A DNA stretch of 64,000 nucleotides from Cyathus striatus (Eukaryota > Basidiomycota > Agaricomycetes > Agaricales > Nidulariaceae), in NCBI GenBank assembly GCA_025738555.1, contig JAOVFP010000014.1:62001-126000 (forward strand). The letters are read 5' to 3'. A program made the position numbers and the translations under genes. The notes beneath the pieces were generated by a model. That model saw only the letters and a list, made by a program, of their open reading frames with translations, made no database searches and had not been told where the DNA came from. Shown in pieces: positions 12,052-22,751 of the stretch (within the stretch, counting starts at the first letter, position 1; each line of letters begins with the position of its first letter).

Positions 12052-12846
12052 TGGGATAGGTTATTTTTATTATTATTAATACCTTAACGATTATCACCAT
12101 TATACTTACGATGAGAAGTATATATCTATTATGAAATTCACGATGTTTTAATTATTTTACGACGAGTACTTATTAAACCTATAGTACCAAATAAAGTTTA
12201 CGTGGAATCTGAATCTAAATGGGAAAACAGACGTCATGGAAGTACCTCCAGAGGATGTCACCGTGTTTACAGACCATCAGTACCTGCACTTTGGAACATC
12301 CATAATATCAGTCAGACATATACAAGACATGAAATTAAAATCACGATGCGCAACCCGCGCGAGTCTTCTCATTGTAGAGACCAAGCCACCGTTTTTACGG
12401 TAATCATTACATCCACTTACTCTTTCGTGGTCTCAGGCAGCTTCGATGTATAGGCACATGTAACATCTGACCTCTTGCTTTACAAAATTCTTGCTATACT
12501 CTCAGCCTTCAGGATACTAACTCGATTTGTATCACTGAATGTGGAAAGAACGAATAGCCGTACCGAAATTACTCAACTTCTTTTGTAGAAAACTGAACGG
12601 TCGTCCAACAAAAGCCTACTACATAGGCAATGTCCGCGCCCCAGAATGAAAGAATACCGTTTAAGCCATTCGCAACCTTTTCGCCGCTGTCATGACGTGA
12701 GATCTTGAGACCTCAAGGAGTTTAGTAGATTGAAATACACCCAGAAGAGGTGGGTTAAACGTATAAAAGACCTGAGATTATTGATTTCTCTTTAACATAG
12801 TTGCTCAGAACCTTTAGGATCTACCTGCTAGAACGTTACATTCGCC
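12052..12846. other. Intergenic / promoter region of decarboxylase gene 1
   Basis: About 800 bp. The first 150 bp after the F-box stop are AT-rich (3' UTR-like). The only recognisable signal is the TATA box at 12762-12769. No gene or repeat seen. Confidence 0.6.
12762..12769 (+). promoter_or_regulatory. TATA box of decarboxylase gene 1
   Basis: TATAAAAG, 78 bp upstream of the ATG at 12847; a normal position for a fungal TATA box with a 5' leader of about 50 nt. The 13-mer TATAAAAGACCTG is identical to that upstream of the F-box gene (9935). Confidence 0.6.
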
Positions 12847-14255
12847 ATGTCCAACTCCACTGCTTTGTCAGACGTTTATCGCAAGGGCGGCTGGCTGCCC
12901 ATCACCCACGAAGCGCACCGACATTTTGTCACCAAGTTGTCTGCCAGAGCCTCTCATTCCAGAAAAAGAGAAGACATTCTGTTGAAGCCCGAAGTTCAGG
13001 CCTTTAAAGACTACATCGAATCCGATGCTAAAATCTTCATGGGCTTTACCGAAATGGTCCGGCGTGCACAGATTCCTGACGTAGGTTTTAGCATTCAGTA
13101 CCGCGTAGTGATATATACTCATACGATGCTATTCAGGTTGAAGATTACCACCATTTGCTTTGGGTGTTGAACGAGATCGTCTCGACAGCCCCGACCTACG
13201 GCTCTGTCGGCCCACCTGTTTACATGCTGTTAGCACAAACCATGAATACGAACGAGGGTTTCAGCACATACCTTCACTCCGGGCTTAACCAACAATTCAA
13301 AGCTATGTTCGAGGCATGGGCAAACTATCTTTCGTCCGAAGCTTCGTGTCATGTCCTGCACCCCGAGCCTGGGGGTTGGTTCAGTGACGCCTCTTTGACT
13401 GCCTTGGGGGAACATTTCGATGGATCGAGCTTCTTCGATACTTTTGTCTCTGAAAATAATCCAGAGACGCACTATGGCTTCAATTCATTTGACGAGTTTT
13501 TCAATAGGGAATTGAGATCTGGCATCCGTGCCGTAGAATTTGCTGAAGATCCAAGGATCATTAACGCAGCCTGTGAATCGAAGCTGTATAACATCACTAG
13601 AGATGTCCAAAGAACATCGGAATTTTGGATGAAGGGGGAACCATACTCGCTCCAGCACATGCTCCAGGGTAATTATGTTGACGAGTTCGTCGGAGGCACC
13701 GTCTACCAGGGTTTCCTCGAGGTGACAGGTTATCATCGCTGGCATAGCCCAGTGACTGGTGTCGTACGCAAGATCCAACTCGTCGAAGGCACTTACTTCG
13801 TGCAGTCGCCTGCTGTTATTAACGGCACTTTCTACGATGCTTCACCCCCAGCACCTGGGCCCGATCTCGCCACTAATCCTTACCTACGTTCTCTCGCCTT
13901 TCTCACTTCCATCGCGACTAGACTGCTAATCTTTATCGAGTCAGACAATCCTGACATTGGTTTGATGTGTTTCATCGCTATTGGGATGACAGAGATTTCA
14001 ACTTGCACCCTTGACGCTAATATACAGGAAGGTACGCACGTAGAGAGAGGGCAGGAGCTGGGTATGTTCCACTTTGGAGGCTCTTCCCATGCTCTGGTCT
14101 TCGGTCCAAATGCAAACATCGAATTCTTTGATGGATACAGCGAACCTGGAGATCATATTAAAGTCAGAGCTGCAATTGCTGGAGTCACTCGGCGTGGTGG
14201 GTTCAATACTGCATGTTGTCGCTTTGAAGTTGCTAATTGCGCTGCAGACAATTGA
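12847..14255 (+). CDS. PsiD-like phosphatidylserine-decarboxylase-family enzyme, copy 1
   Basis: Preferred model: 12847-13080, 13137-14196, 14248-14255, in frame, 433 aa. Without the last intron the frame reads on to the same stop (450 aa). The N-terminal PsiD-like (PSDC-type) domain has GWLPITHEAHRHFVTKLSAR, then FKDYIESD and VGPPVYMLLAQTMNT. The C-terminal decarboxylase domain has GGTVYQGFLEVTGYHRWHSP and FHFGGSS. GGSS at residues 392-395 corresponds to the LGST self-cleavage site of phosphatidylserine decarboxylases, where the Ser (394) becomes the pyruvoyl cofactor. Family members include L-tryptophan decarboxylase PsiD and soluble amino-acid decarboxylases, so the product probably decarboxylates an aromatic amino acid in the cytosol rather than a phospholipid; no membrane segment is seen. 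Paralogue of the gene at 17721 and relative of the relic between them. Confidence 0.88.
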
Positions 14256-15764
14256 AGTCATCATTGAGTACTGAGTCATCACTCTCCTAACCAATCCAAA
14301 CAAACTATGTGTGTATAAATGAAATTCGAAACCGTTGTAACATATAACCTTGCCGTACACTTTTGAATGAAAGTGCTCTTGTTTTGCTAAGTGCCTTGAG
14401 AGTAGGGAGTGCCGCTCCATAGAACATAATATGTGCACATATATTAGGTATTACCGATACGTGTTGTAGCGAAGTGGGCTAAAGCAGCTGTAGCTGACTC
14501 ACCGCAAGCTGGAGTGGGGATGAATGAAACTGAGACCATAAACGCAACCCAATGACACTCTTTGTCGATGCACATGTCATACACGAACAAAGAAGATCTG
14601 TCAACACACCAGGGAAAACTTGAAAGCTTGGGATGTTCAACTTGGTTGCTCAGTGGCCGCTGAAATTTGAATGCACTTGGAATGCACAGTTGTTACGGTG
14701 CTTGACGGCGCTTCAAATTTCAAAGCTGCAGTTAAAGATAGAGAAACTTCGAAGAAAGACATATAAATCACCCCAAACCATTAGGAATATGGAACTAGCA
14801 ATGAGTGCAAGTTCAATGAAATAAGCAATACATTAGCAGCTTGCAAATTTCGGCCAAAAGTTGATTAGTGACTTGGACTCCGCGGCGGAGTTGGTGGACG
14901 GAGCTTCAACTTCGCGCGCGGCACGGCTCTCCATGAGCCGTAGCCATTCCAACTCCAGTCATTCAACTATCCTGCTTTCGTGAGGATTTTCATGACTAAA
15001 AGGCTTCAAACAGTGTTCAGGCCATGACTCGATCACATCGTTGATACCTTCACCTATATAATACATGTTGGCCCTCGTCCAAAACCGCTCCCAATCCCCG
15101 TTTCCTTTTCCTGCATGCATGGGCAGATGTCACGTAGGTGGGCAGGTATCCTCCCTGGACCTTGCAGGACCACTCTAACTTATTTAATTCCGACTCTTCT
15201 GGTCCCTTGCACTCATACGACGAGAATCATCAAAGCATGTCCTTATGAATTTGAACGAGTGCACCCATTCTGTGCTATAAGCCAATGGGAAGTCTGATTC
15301 TAGATCGATAGTCAGTTGTGGCGTCGCCCTTTTACTGGACTTTAGGTGAGCAGTATCAGATGGAAGGAGTAAGGTTCAATGTTTCCCGCTCAGCAAGATC
15401 CTTGGCCAGCTCCAGGCTCATCGTTTTATTGAACAGTCTGCTGAATATGCTTCGTTCACTCAAACTCAACCTCAATCTTTTATTTCGCTGCTTTGGAGGA
15501 CGCCTCTGTCCCCTACTTAATCCCATTCGATGAGCGGGTGATTATGGCGGCGTAGCGTCCCATGATGCAAGGATGTGTTACACCAGTCTTCTCGGTGTTT
15601 TAGATCAGGCTTCCATTGACTTTCTCCACCGATAACGTTTCCGTCCTTAGTGCTGCACCACAGCCGTTCTGCATGGACTACACAGTTAATAACTAATTCA
15701 ATACTCTGCCCGTAAGCCTTAATCGGGTTTTCTAGCATTAACTACTTAACCTTACCATAGACCA
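14256..15764. other. Intergenic between decarboxylase copy 1 and the relic copy
   Basis: About 1.5 kb. The first 150 bp resemble the 3' flanks of the other two decarboxylase copies (shared CTTGCCNTACA-like text and short A/T runs), so the duplication included 3' UTR. Open frames at 14633-14824, 15115-15297 and 15318-15533 have no motif. A TATATAAT tract at about 15055 could be a decayed promoter. Confidence 0.5.
15541..15700 (+). repeat. Duplicated upstream segment, copy a
   Basis: This stretch is recognisably similar to 17105-17300. Shared text includes CCATGATGCAAG, GTTACACCA, TTCCATTGACTTTCTCCAC, CGTTTCCGTC and CAGTTAATAACTA, in the same order. It lies upstream of the decarboxylase relic, just as copy b lies upstream of decarboxylase gene 2, so it marks a segmental duplication that included 5' flanking DNA. 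Confidence 0.75.
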
Positions 15765-16615
15765 ACATTTGGGCGAGGATCTTCGTTGCAGATATTACAC
15801 GACAAGTATTCAAAACCAAGTACCAACGAAAGCTCCACAGACGCGTGCAAAGACGCTGTCGTTGATGATCTAGCTCTTCACTTTCGATAATTCCCGGTGG
15901 TATCATTAGCACCAGTGGATACAAGAATGATCACGCAAGTGACCGAAGTTGAGGTTGATGTCTACATACCCAAGAATCACATCGGCTGGAATATCACGGC
16001 GAAATCCAAATTATTGTTGAAGGGCCAATCATGTACTTTTGAGCAGTTGCTCAACGGTCAGTTTGTAGACATTTTTGTGGGAGGTACCGTCTATCAAGGT
16101 TTCCTTCCGCCTACAAGTTACCATGGCTGGCACAGTCCCGTAACAGGTACCATCCGCAAAGTCCAAACCGTCGCAGGTTCTTACTTTTCACAGTCGGCTT
16201 ACGGTGTCATATCCCCATCAGATATATCCAATCCTTACATGGGTCATTTCCCTTTCGTTCCCACCAGGCAGCTCATTTTTATTGATTCGGATAATCCTGC
16301 CATTGGTTTGATATGTTACATCGCTATTGGCATGGCGGAGGCTGAATCCTGTACTCTTAACTCTAAGGTTCGGGAAGGCACGCACATTGGTAAAGGAGAA
16401 GATATCGGTATGTTCCACTTTGGAGACTCTCCCCATATCGTGGTCTTCGGCCCAAATGTAAAAATTCAATTCTTCAATGAATACAGCAAGCCTGGAGATC
16501 ATATTAAAGTCGAAGCTGCGATTGCGAAAGTCAGCCCTTCCGGTGGGTATATTTAGTTCTACTTGTTGTCACTTCGAAGTTGCTAATGGCTGATGTTTGC
16601 GTTTCAGGCTTTTAA
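15765..16615 (+). pseudogene. Decarboxylase-family relic (PSD-like), third copy
   Basis: The C-terminal half of a phosphatidylserine-decarboxylase-family protein. The frame runs from about 15775, meets an in-frame TAA just before 15891, and continues to 16556, or through an intron at 16543-16607 to a TAA at 16615. Visible family text: VVSLAPVDTR, FVGGTVYQGFLPPTSYHGWH, RQLIFIDSDNPAIGL and FHFGDSP. The PsiD-like N-terminal domain is missing. The self-cleavage motif is GDSP instead of GGSS: the Ser is kept but both neighbours are changed. SLAPVDTR resembles the SPxDSR motif of ordinary PSD proteins, which the two intact neighbours lack, so it is not simply a broken copy of either. I infer a pseudogene because of the internal stop, missing N-terminus and altered active site. 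Confidence 0.8.
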
Positions 16616-17104
16616 AGTTTTTCCAATGCAATGAAGACCTATGATGTATACCTTCTGTATAAAAATGAAAATTGCTGTTGTCTCTTTCCCGTACCAGTAA
16701 ACCTTTAAAAATAAAGATGTATTGGGTAGTTGGGATATTAAGTTCTATATGTTCCATTGACTGTGCGTGTTCCGGAGTCACTGGGGAAGGCTGGTGTGGC
16801 TATCTGTGAACAAGACTGGAAAGATATGAACAAAATTGAGGGCTACGACAATTACACGGTTCAATAATAACTCTATCATCGAATCAACTCGAGAACATCC
16901 ATCAGAGTCAGACAGTCTGACTCGTATTAGGTGGAACAAATTCATTAATGCTACCACTGGGACTTGCTGACACTGGAAGCCAGTGAACGTAAGTAGTACC
17001 ATACTCCGAGAAACCTCCGAGAAGTTCGATTCACGCAAACTTAACCTCATTGTGCGGCTCTCAAGCCATCGTCCACGATAATTCCATACTCCAGATAGTC
17101 ATAA

Positions 17105-17300
17105 CAATCAACGGCGGTTAAAGCGGTGCTGCTCCCATGATGCAAGTTTGCGTTACACCAATCTTCTCAGTGTCGTAGGATCGAGCTTCCATTGACTTTC
17201 TCCACTAGTGTTCATCGTTTCCGTCTTTGGTGTTGCTTTGGTGCTGCACCGCCAACGATTCTGTAAAGGACTACAGTTAATAACTAGTAGTTACCTCTGC
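17105..17300 (+). repeat. Duplicated upstream segment, copy b
   Basis: Partner of 15541-15700 in direct orientation (shared TTCCATTGACTTTCTCCAC, CAGTTAATAACTA and others) with small insertions. It lies about 400 bp upstream of decarboxylase gene 2. Confidence 0.75.
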
Positions 17301-17630
17301 AATTTCAGTAACGACCTACCTCCAATACTCGCAAGCCTTTGAGATACCAATGTCGAATCGGTGGAAGCTCTTGCAGCGTCCTCGAGAAAGATGATCAATA
17401 TCAGTGCAAAAATAACGTAGCTTCACTGAGCAATTATCTAGCTTCATTTGGAAAAGACAAATGATCACGAACAAAGCCTGATGTTAACTTTTGTGCCCTG
17501 GAATTTGCTGGAATCAGTAAACACCCTCATCTCTCACAACTTTAATACTTACGAAGTCACATTCAAGACGTCGTAAAGCCGAGACTGGGGGGTAGATCGA
17601 AAGCGTTCACTACAGGAGAGCTTTTGGACG

Positions 17631-17638
17631 CATAAAAG
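17631..17638 (+). promoter_or_regulatory. TATA-like box of decarboxylase gene 2
   Basis: CATAAAAG, 83 bp upstream of the ATG at 17721, the same spacing as the TATAAAAG box of gene 1 (78 bp). Confidence 0.5.
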
Positions 17639-17720
17639 GCCGTGACTTTCTGCCTCTGAGTCTTCATTCTCGTTCGCTCACAAGGACACGTAATATACTT
17701 GCTATACCGTTTCACTCGAC

Positions 17721-19136
17721 ATGTCTAACTCTACTGCTTTGTCGGGGGTTCTTCGTGATGGCGGCTGGCTGCCCTACACCCACGACGCGCACAAACACTT
17801 TGTTACCAAGTTGTCTGCTAAAGCCTCTCATTCCAGGAAAAGAGAAGATATCGAACTAAAACCCGAGGTTCAGGCCTTTAAAGACTACATCGAGTCCGAT
17901 GCCAGACTCTTCATGGGCTTCACTGAAATGGTTCGGCGCGCACAGATTCCCGATGTAAGGTTTCGCGTCCAGTGCTGTGTAATAGACACTTACTGGTCAT
18001 CCAGATTGAAGATTACGAGCATTTAATTTGGGTGTTGAACGAGATTATCTCAACAGCCCCAACCTACGGTTCCGTCGGTCCACCCGTTTACATGCTTTTA
18101 GCACAAACCATGAATACCAATGAAGGTTTCAGCACATACCTCCATTCCGGACTCAACAAGCAGTTCGAGGCTATGTTCGAGCCTTGGGCGGCGTACCTTT
18201 CGTCTAAAGAGTCTTGTCATGTTTTGCACACCGAGCCTGGGGGTTGGCTCAGCGATGCTGCCTTGACTGCCTTGAGTGAATTTTACGATGAATCGAGCTT
18301 CTTCGACATATTCGAAGCAGAAGATAATCCCGAAACGAACTATGGTTTCGACTCTTTCGATGCATTTTTCAACAGAAAATTTAGGCCTGGCATCCGCCCT
18401 GTCGAGTTACCTGACGACCCTAGGATCATCAACGCAGCCTGCGAGTCAAAGTTATACAGCATCACCACGGATGTCCAGAGAACATCCGAATTTTGGATGA
18501 AGGGGGAACCATACTCGCTCCAGCACATGCTTCAGGGTAATTATGTTGACGAGTTCGTCGGCGGTACCGTCTACCAGGGTTTCCTCGAGGTGACAGGTTA
18601 TCATCGTTGGCATAGTCCCGTCACTGGCATCGTGCGCAAGATAGAACTTGTCAAAGGCTGCTACTTCGTACAATCACCTGCTGTAATTAACGGTACTTTC
18701 TACGATGCTGCACCCCCAGCACCCGGATCTGACCTCGCCACCAATCCGTACTTACGCTCTCTCGGCTTCATCACTTCCATGACTGCAAGACTCCTAATCT
18801 TTATCGAGTCAGAGAACCCTGACATTGGCTTGATGTGCTTTATCGCACTTGGGATGGCGGATATTTCAACTTGCACCGTTGACGATAACATTAAAGAAGG
18901 TGAACATGTAACGAAAGGGCAGGAGATGGGTATGTTCCATTTCGGTGGTTCGTCCCATTGCATGGTGTTTGGTCCGCAGGCGGATATCCAATTCTTCGAT
19001 GAATACAGTGAGCCTGGCAACCATGTTAAAGTCAGAGCTGCTATCGGAGGAGTCAAGGGGGCTGGTATGTTCAATTCTGATTGACATCATTTCGAAGTCG
19101 CTAATGACCGACTATCTAGGTGCCAACTTCAAGTGA
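17721..19136 (+). CDS. PsiD-like phosphatidylserine-decarboxylase-family enzyme, copy 2
   Basis: Model: 17721-17954, 18005-19064, 19120-19136, in frame, 436 aa. Exons 1 and 2 have exactly the same lengths as in copy 1 (234 and 1060 nt), so the structures are homologous. The final intron has a GTATGT donor, a CTAATGAC branch site and a CTATCTAG acceptor, so the short terminal exon is well supported; reading through gives a 19084 stop instead. Domains are as in copy 1: N-terminal PsiD-like domain (GWLPYTHDAHKHF), then the decarboxylase domain with GGSS self-processing Ser at residue 394. Differences from copy 1 cluster around residues 180-240 and the C-terminus, suggesting divergence of substrate preference (inference). 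Likely a soluble pyruvoyl-dependent amino-acid decarboxylase; the substrate cannot be read from sequence. Confidence 0.9.
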
Positions 19137-19295
19137 GGTTATCGTTCTTCCACATTCACCATGTATAAAATCTATATGAATACCGAACGTTGTAACCAGG
19201 TTGTAACCCTTGCCATGTACCAGTAACCTTTTAAATGAACTATTGCTTTGTTCCATGTAACGCTGTATTCCACGTATTCCGTACAATAAACAGTG

Positions 19296-21338
19296 CTATG
19301 CCCGATTCTTCATTTGGCTATCCCAAACCCAGGCAATTCCGCATACCACTAACGTATAGCCAGTCAAAACTGACATGGCTACTGTATTGGATGCATACAT
19401 AGTCGACATACTCAAGTTGACTACTCCTGTCATAACATTGGCCTGAAATAATACTGCATCAGGAAACGTTATCTCAGACTTAAGCCACGTACCAGCAAGA
19501 ACAGAACCAAACTGTGCTTGTTGATGGCCTCCAACAGCAGAGGGGAAACACATTCCACGGCACTTGCTTCCGGACGCTCTGAAGGCAGCGGAGCAGCAAT
19601 AAGCGGACTGTCAGGCGGCACGTCCTCCTTTCTGTTTTTGTTGCCCTGGAGTGTCTTCTTTTTGGCTGCGATTGCAGGGAAGAAGGACATGTCAAGCATG
19701 AGGTATGCTAAGAGGAACGATGTGTTGAACGCTGCAACCCAGAGTATATACGGAAGGTTGACCTATGTTAGCCTCTAGTAAGCACAAACACACTAAGCGA
19801 TACAGAAAAGAACATACCATCCGCCTTGAAACACCACCATCCGAACCCCATGCCCCACCTACCTCGGCGAATCGCGCTACGGCGAGGAACACCCACCACA
19901 ATATCGCATAAGAACATAATTCAGCCGCAGTTTTGCCAATCTGACGCGGAGCGCTGAGGGCTAGTTCCTTGTCCTTTTGCTGGGATACGTCGCTGTTCCG
20001 TCTCTTGTGCTTGGAGAGTTTCTCCGAGAGGGCTTTTTGCCTTCGGCGGAAGAATGACGGAGAGGGAGGAAGGACGATGGTTCCCACTGATAAACCTAGT
20101 AGGTGTATTGCTAGGTAACCTGATTTTGCACAGAAGATGTCAAACGATGTATAAACATGGATTGTAAAAGTCTACACAGACCTGGCAAGGAGACAATGCC
20201 TTCTTTGTTCGCACTTATTATGGATGTCCTCGGAGCTGAAAGAATGTAGGCTTCAAGACTGAAGCCACGAGGCGATAATGTAAGATGTTGCGCTATATGG
20301 ATATGCATAAGAGAAAAGGCAAAGAGGTGGAACAGTAAGACCGGGTGCTCACCAGCTGCAAGGAGTACGCCCAGCAAAGAGATAGGAAGCCGAAGGATGA
20401 TGGGATGCATAAATACTTGCAGGATAGGTAACAAAGCCAGTGTAATGAAGAAATTCCAGTGTGTTCCGTACTCAGTTTCGTGTTCCTGTATAATATTGAG
20501 TAACTTTAATGTCATAGCACCCTAAAACATACTGGATATTCTGTTCCTTTCACTAAAAGTACTCGAATGGCTCCAAGGGCGATGATAGGTAGACATTTCT
20601 TCGTCACTCCATAAAGCTTGGGACCGAAAGGTGAAGTGAGGTACGAAGGATCTTTCAGGAGCGGGATAGCGGAAACAACGCCTTGGGAAAAGACAAACGA
20701 TCCCACACCTAGGTCCATCTGTTTGAACCCGAGTGAGTACATGCAAGCTAGACAGGGCTACATGACGTACCATCGACATTCCAAAGGTTTCGCATTTTGC
20801 AAGTTCTCGAGGAAACACGGGAAAGTCCACTGCCAGAATAGCTATTACCGTCAATAACATCATGTGTGCTCGATAGGTCGTCAAGGATGGCAGCGGTGGT
20901 AGACGATGTTCAGCCACTCGTGGTGAGACTGGCACTGTAGGTGACTTGGGTTGGCTCGATGGAAGCGGTGTGCCTACTTCTTTCCTAGGAAGCAGCATAA
21001 CCAGTAGGGCAGTCGGTATAAGTTGAAGGAAGGACAAAAGGCCCGGGAGCCGTGCAAAGAGTGTCATGGAAAGAAGGATTGGCAGTACGAGAAGGATGAA
21101 GGAGGGTATAAAGCCGATTTGGCGCGTTGGAGGTAGACGTGTTCGAACAGCTGCATAAAGAGCTATAGAGGCCTATACTGCCGGTAACAGTTATTAGCAA
21201 TTTTGCCACTCTCGCACATGTTAAAGCAGGTCGAGGACGCACCAAAGAGCACAGAGAGATCAGATTAATGCGTGTCAAGGACGAGCCCGTCATTCCCGAC
21301 ACGAAGGCCTCCTTCGCAGACTTGTACTCGTTTTCCAT
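19296..21338 (-). CDS. GWT1: GWT1, GPI-anchor inositol acyltransferase (PIG-W homologue)
   Basis: Model: complement of 19296-19442, 19493-19762, 19818-20119, 20182-20292, 20353-20485, 20533-20718, 20771-21172, 21243-21338. The exons sum to 1647 nt, 548 aa. This ER multi-pass enzyme acylates the inositol of GlcN-PI during GPI-anchor synthesis. Family signatures are in order: [16 protein letters not shown] at the N-terminus (residues 5-20); [20 protein letters not shown] (split by an intron after GMSM); [33 protein letters not shown]; and [17 protein letters not shown] near the C-terminus. About a dozen hydrophobic segments are visible. A Lys/Arg/Gln-rich loop follows exon 6 start. Essential for cell-wall GPI proteins in fungi and the target of Gwt1 inhibitors. 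Convergent with decarboxylase gene 2, stops only 160 bp apart. Confidence 0.95.
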
Positions 21339-22751
21339 GGTGAGGGGTCGTTACTTCAGGATCGAGCAGTCAGGGGGGTCTGCGACAACTGGCAGTTCGA
21401 AAACCTGTTGAAACAGCACTCGCGCTATGAAGATTTCAGCGAAGGCACTACAGTATTGGGTATAATATAAGATAAAATATAGCCAGCGATAAAGTTTTGA
21501 AGTTCAGGTCGAGGTGAACGACGAGGGGAAAGGTGATCAAGGGACTCGGGAGTCGCGTGTCAGCGGCCGGCTGTGAACCTGTGACAGTCATTCGGCTCGT
21601 GCTCGTCACTCTTCTACAAACCACCACCATCCTCGAACAAGTCTCCTGAAAGGATCATCGCAGCTTCTTTCCCCTTCTATAGCTATAAGCTGCGATTAAC
21701 GAGAATTACTAAACTGTGCAACCGGGTTGGCGACAATAACCCCAGCGCTAGGATACATAGTCAGTATGCGAACCTGCCGTCCAACCTCATCTATTCGGAA
21801 GTTTGGCTCTTCAATCTCTATTCAGCTTATTCAGCTCGTAGGATAAGCTGAGGTTTCACAAGTCCTACAGGATGTTAGGTGAAAGACGTGCACAATGACC
21901 TCCTAAATGCCCCCATCTCCCTCGTGCACACGTCTGCAACCAGCGTCTACCATCAATGCTTACTACGTAGTTGCCAAATCTTGTACAGGATGGGTTCGGG
22001 TGCGGTTCTGTGGGAAGCATTTGGATGCCCACGTCGAACGAGACAGCCATCATCCCATATCGGCGACTCTCACAGTCTTACTGGGAGTATATCAACCTCG
22101 GCCGCGGGCGTGGCTCGCTACTTATTCTTTCCGCTGTAACCCACTGAAGTCCCTTATGTGCGGTGCATCTGCATGCAAAGTCTAGGATGCGGCGATTCGT
22201 TCGGCGATGGACATTGCATTGTGACATTGGGAGATAATGCTAGCGCGCAAGTTACCAAGCAGTGATAGCTCCCAGTTTATGGAGGGCGATCGAACACACT
22301 TCCTCAAACTTAGGCTTCGTTAATCATTAATGTGAGAGCCCCTCAAGGCCTCATGCCTAGTGCTTTCTTTCAATAGGAGCATCACTTTCATAACGTTGCG
22401 TTCATCGAGTATCTACCTGAACTGTACTTTTACAGTTAGTGAGTATTTGCACATTCACTTGTACACGACTTGACTGAATACTTATATTTATTTAGACGGA
22501 CATCAGCTCTTAGCCGACCGAAGCGGGGGTCCCCATCCGCGTACGTGCTGATTTGCGCGACAGGTAGGCGTTACGCGGGGCCACAGATACCCATTTACGA
22601 CTGGATAGGCCATGAGGTCGGCCAGAGTATCTACCGCCAACTACTTCATAACTATAAAGCAGAGTTGATGGTTTTAATCGAACTACCCCTGTCGATATTC
22701 ATCCCTAGCTGCGTGCCCCCAGTTGATAGGGTCTCACTAATAGACGACAAT
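21339..22751. other. Intergenic, divergent promoters of GWT1 and the F-box/LRR gene
   Basis: About 1.4 kb without a supported gene. Open frames at 21879-22185 and upstream of 22752 have no motif; the frame that leads into the F-box gene is open from 22470 but begins without domain similarity until the ATG at 22752. Confidence 0.55.

Larger units (their letters stand above)
16616..17720. other. Intergenic upstream of decarboxylase gene 2
   Basis: About 1.1 kb. It contains the duplicated segment at 17105-17300 and a TATA-like box at 17631. Otherwise no gene or RNA signal is visible. Confidence 0.55.

Noticed and set aside
3472..19136. Psilocybin biosynthetic cluster
   Set aside because: Only the decarboxylase family is present. 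No P450, kinase or PsiM-type N-methyltransferase is seen, and the methyltransferase here is an O-methyltransferase.
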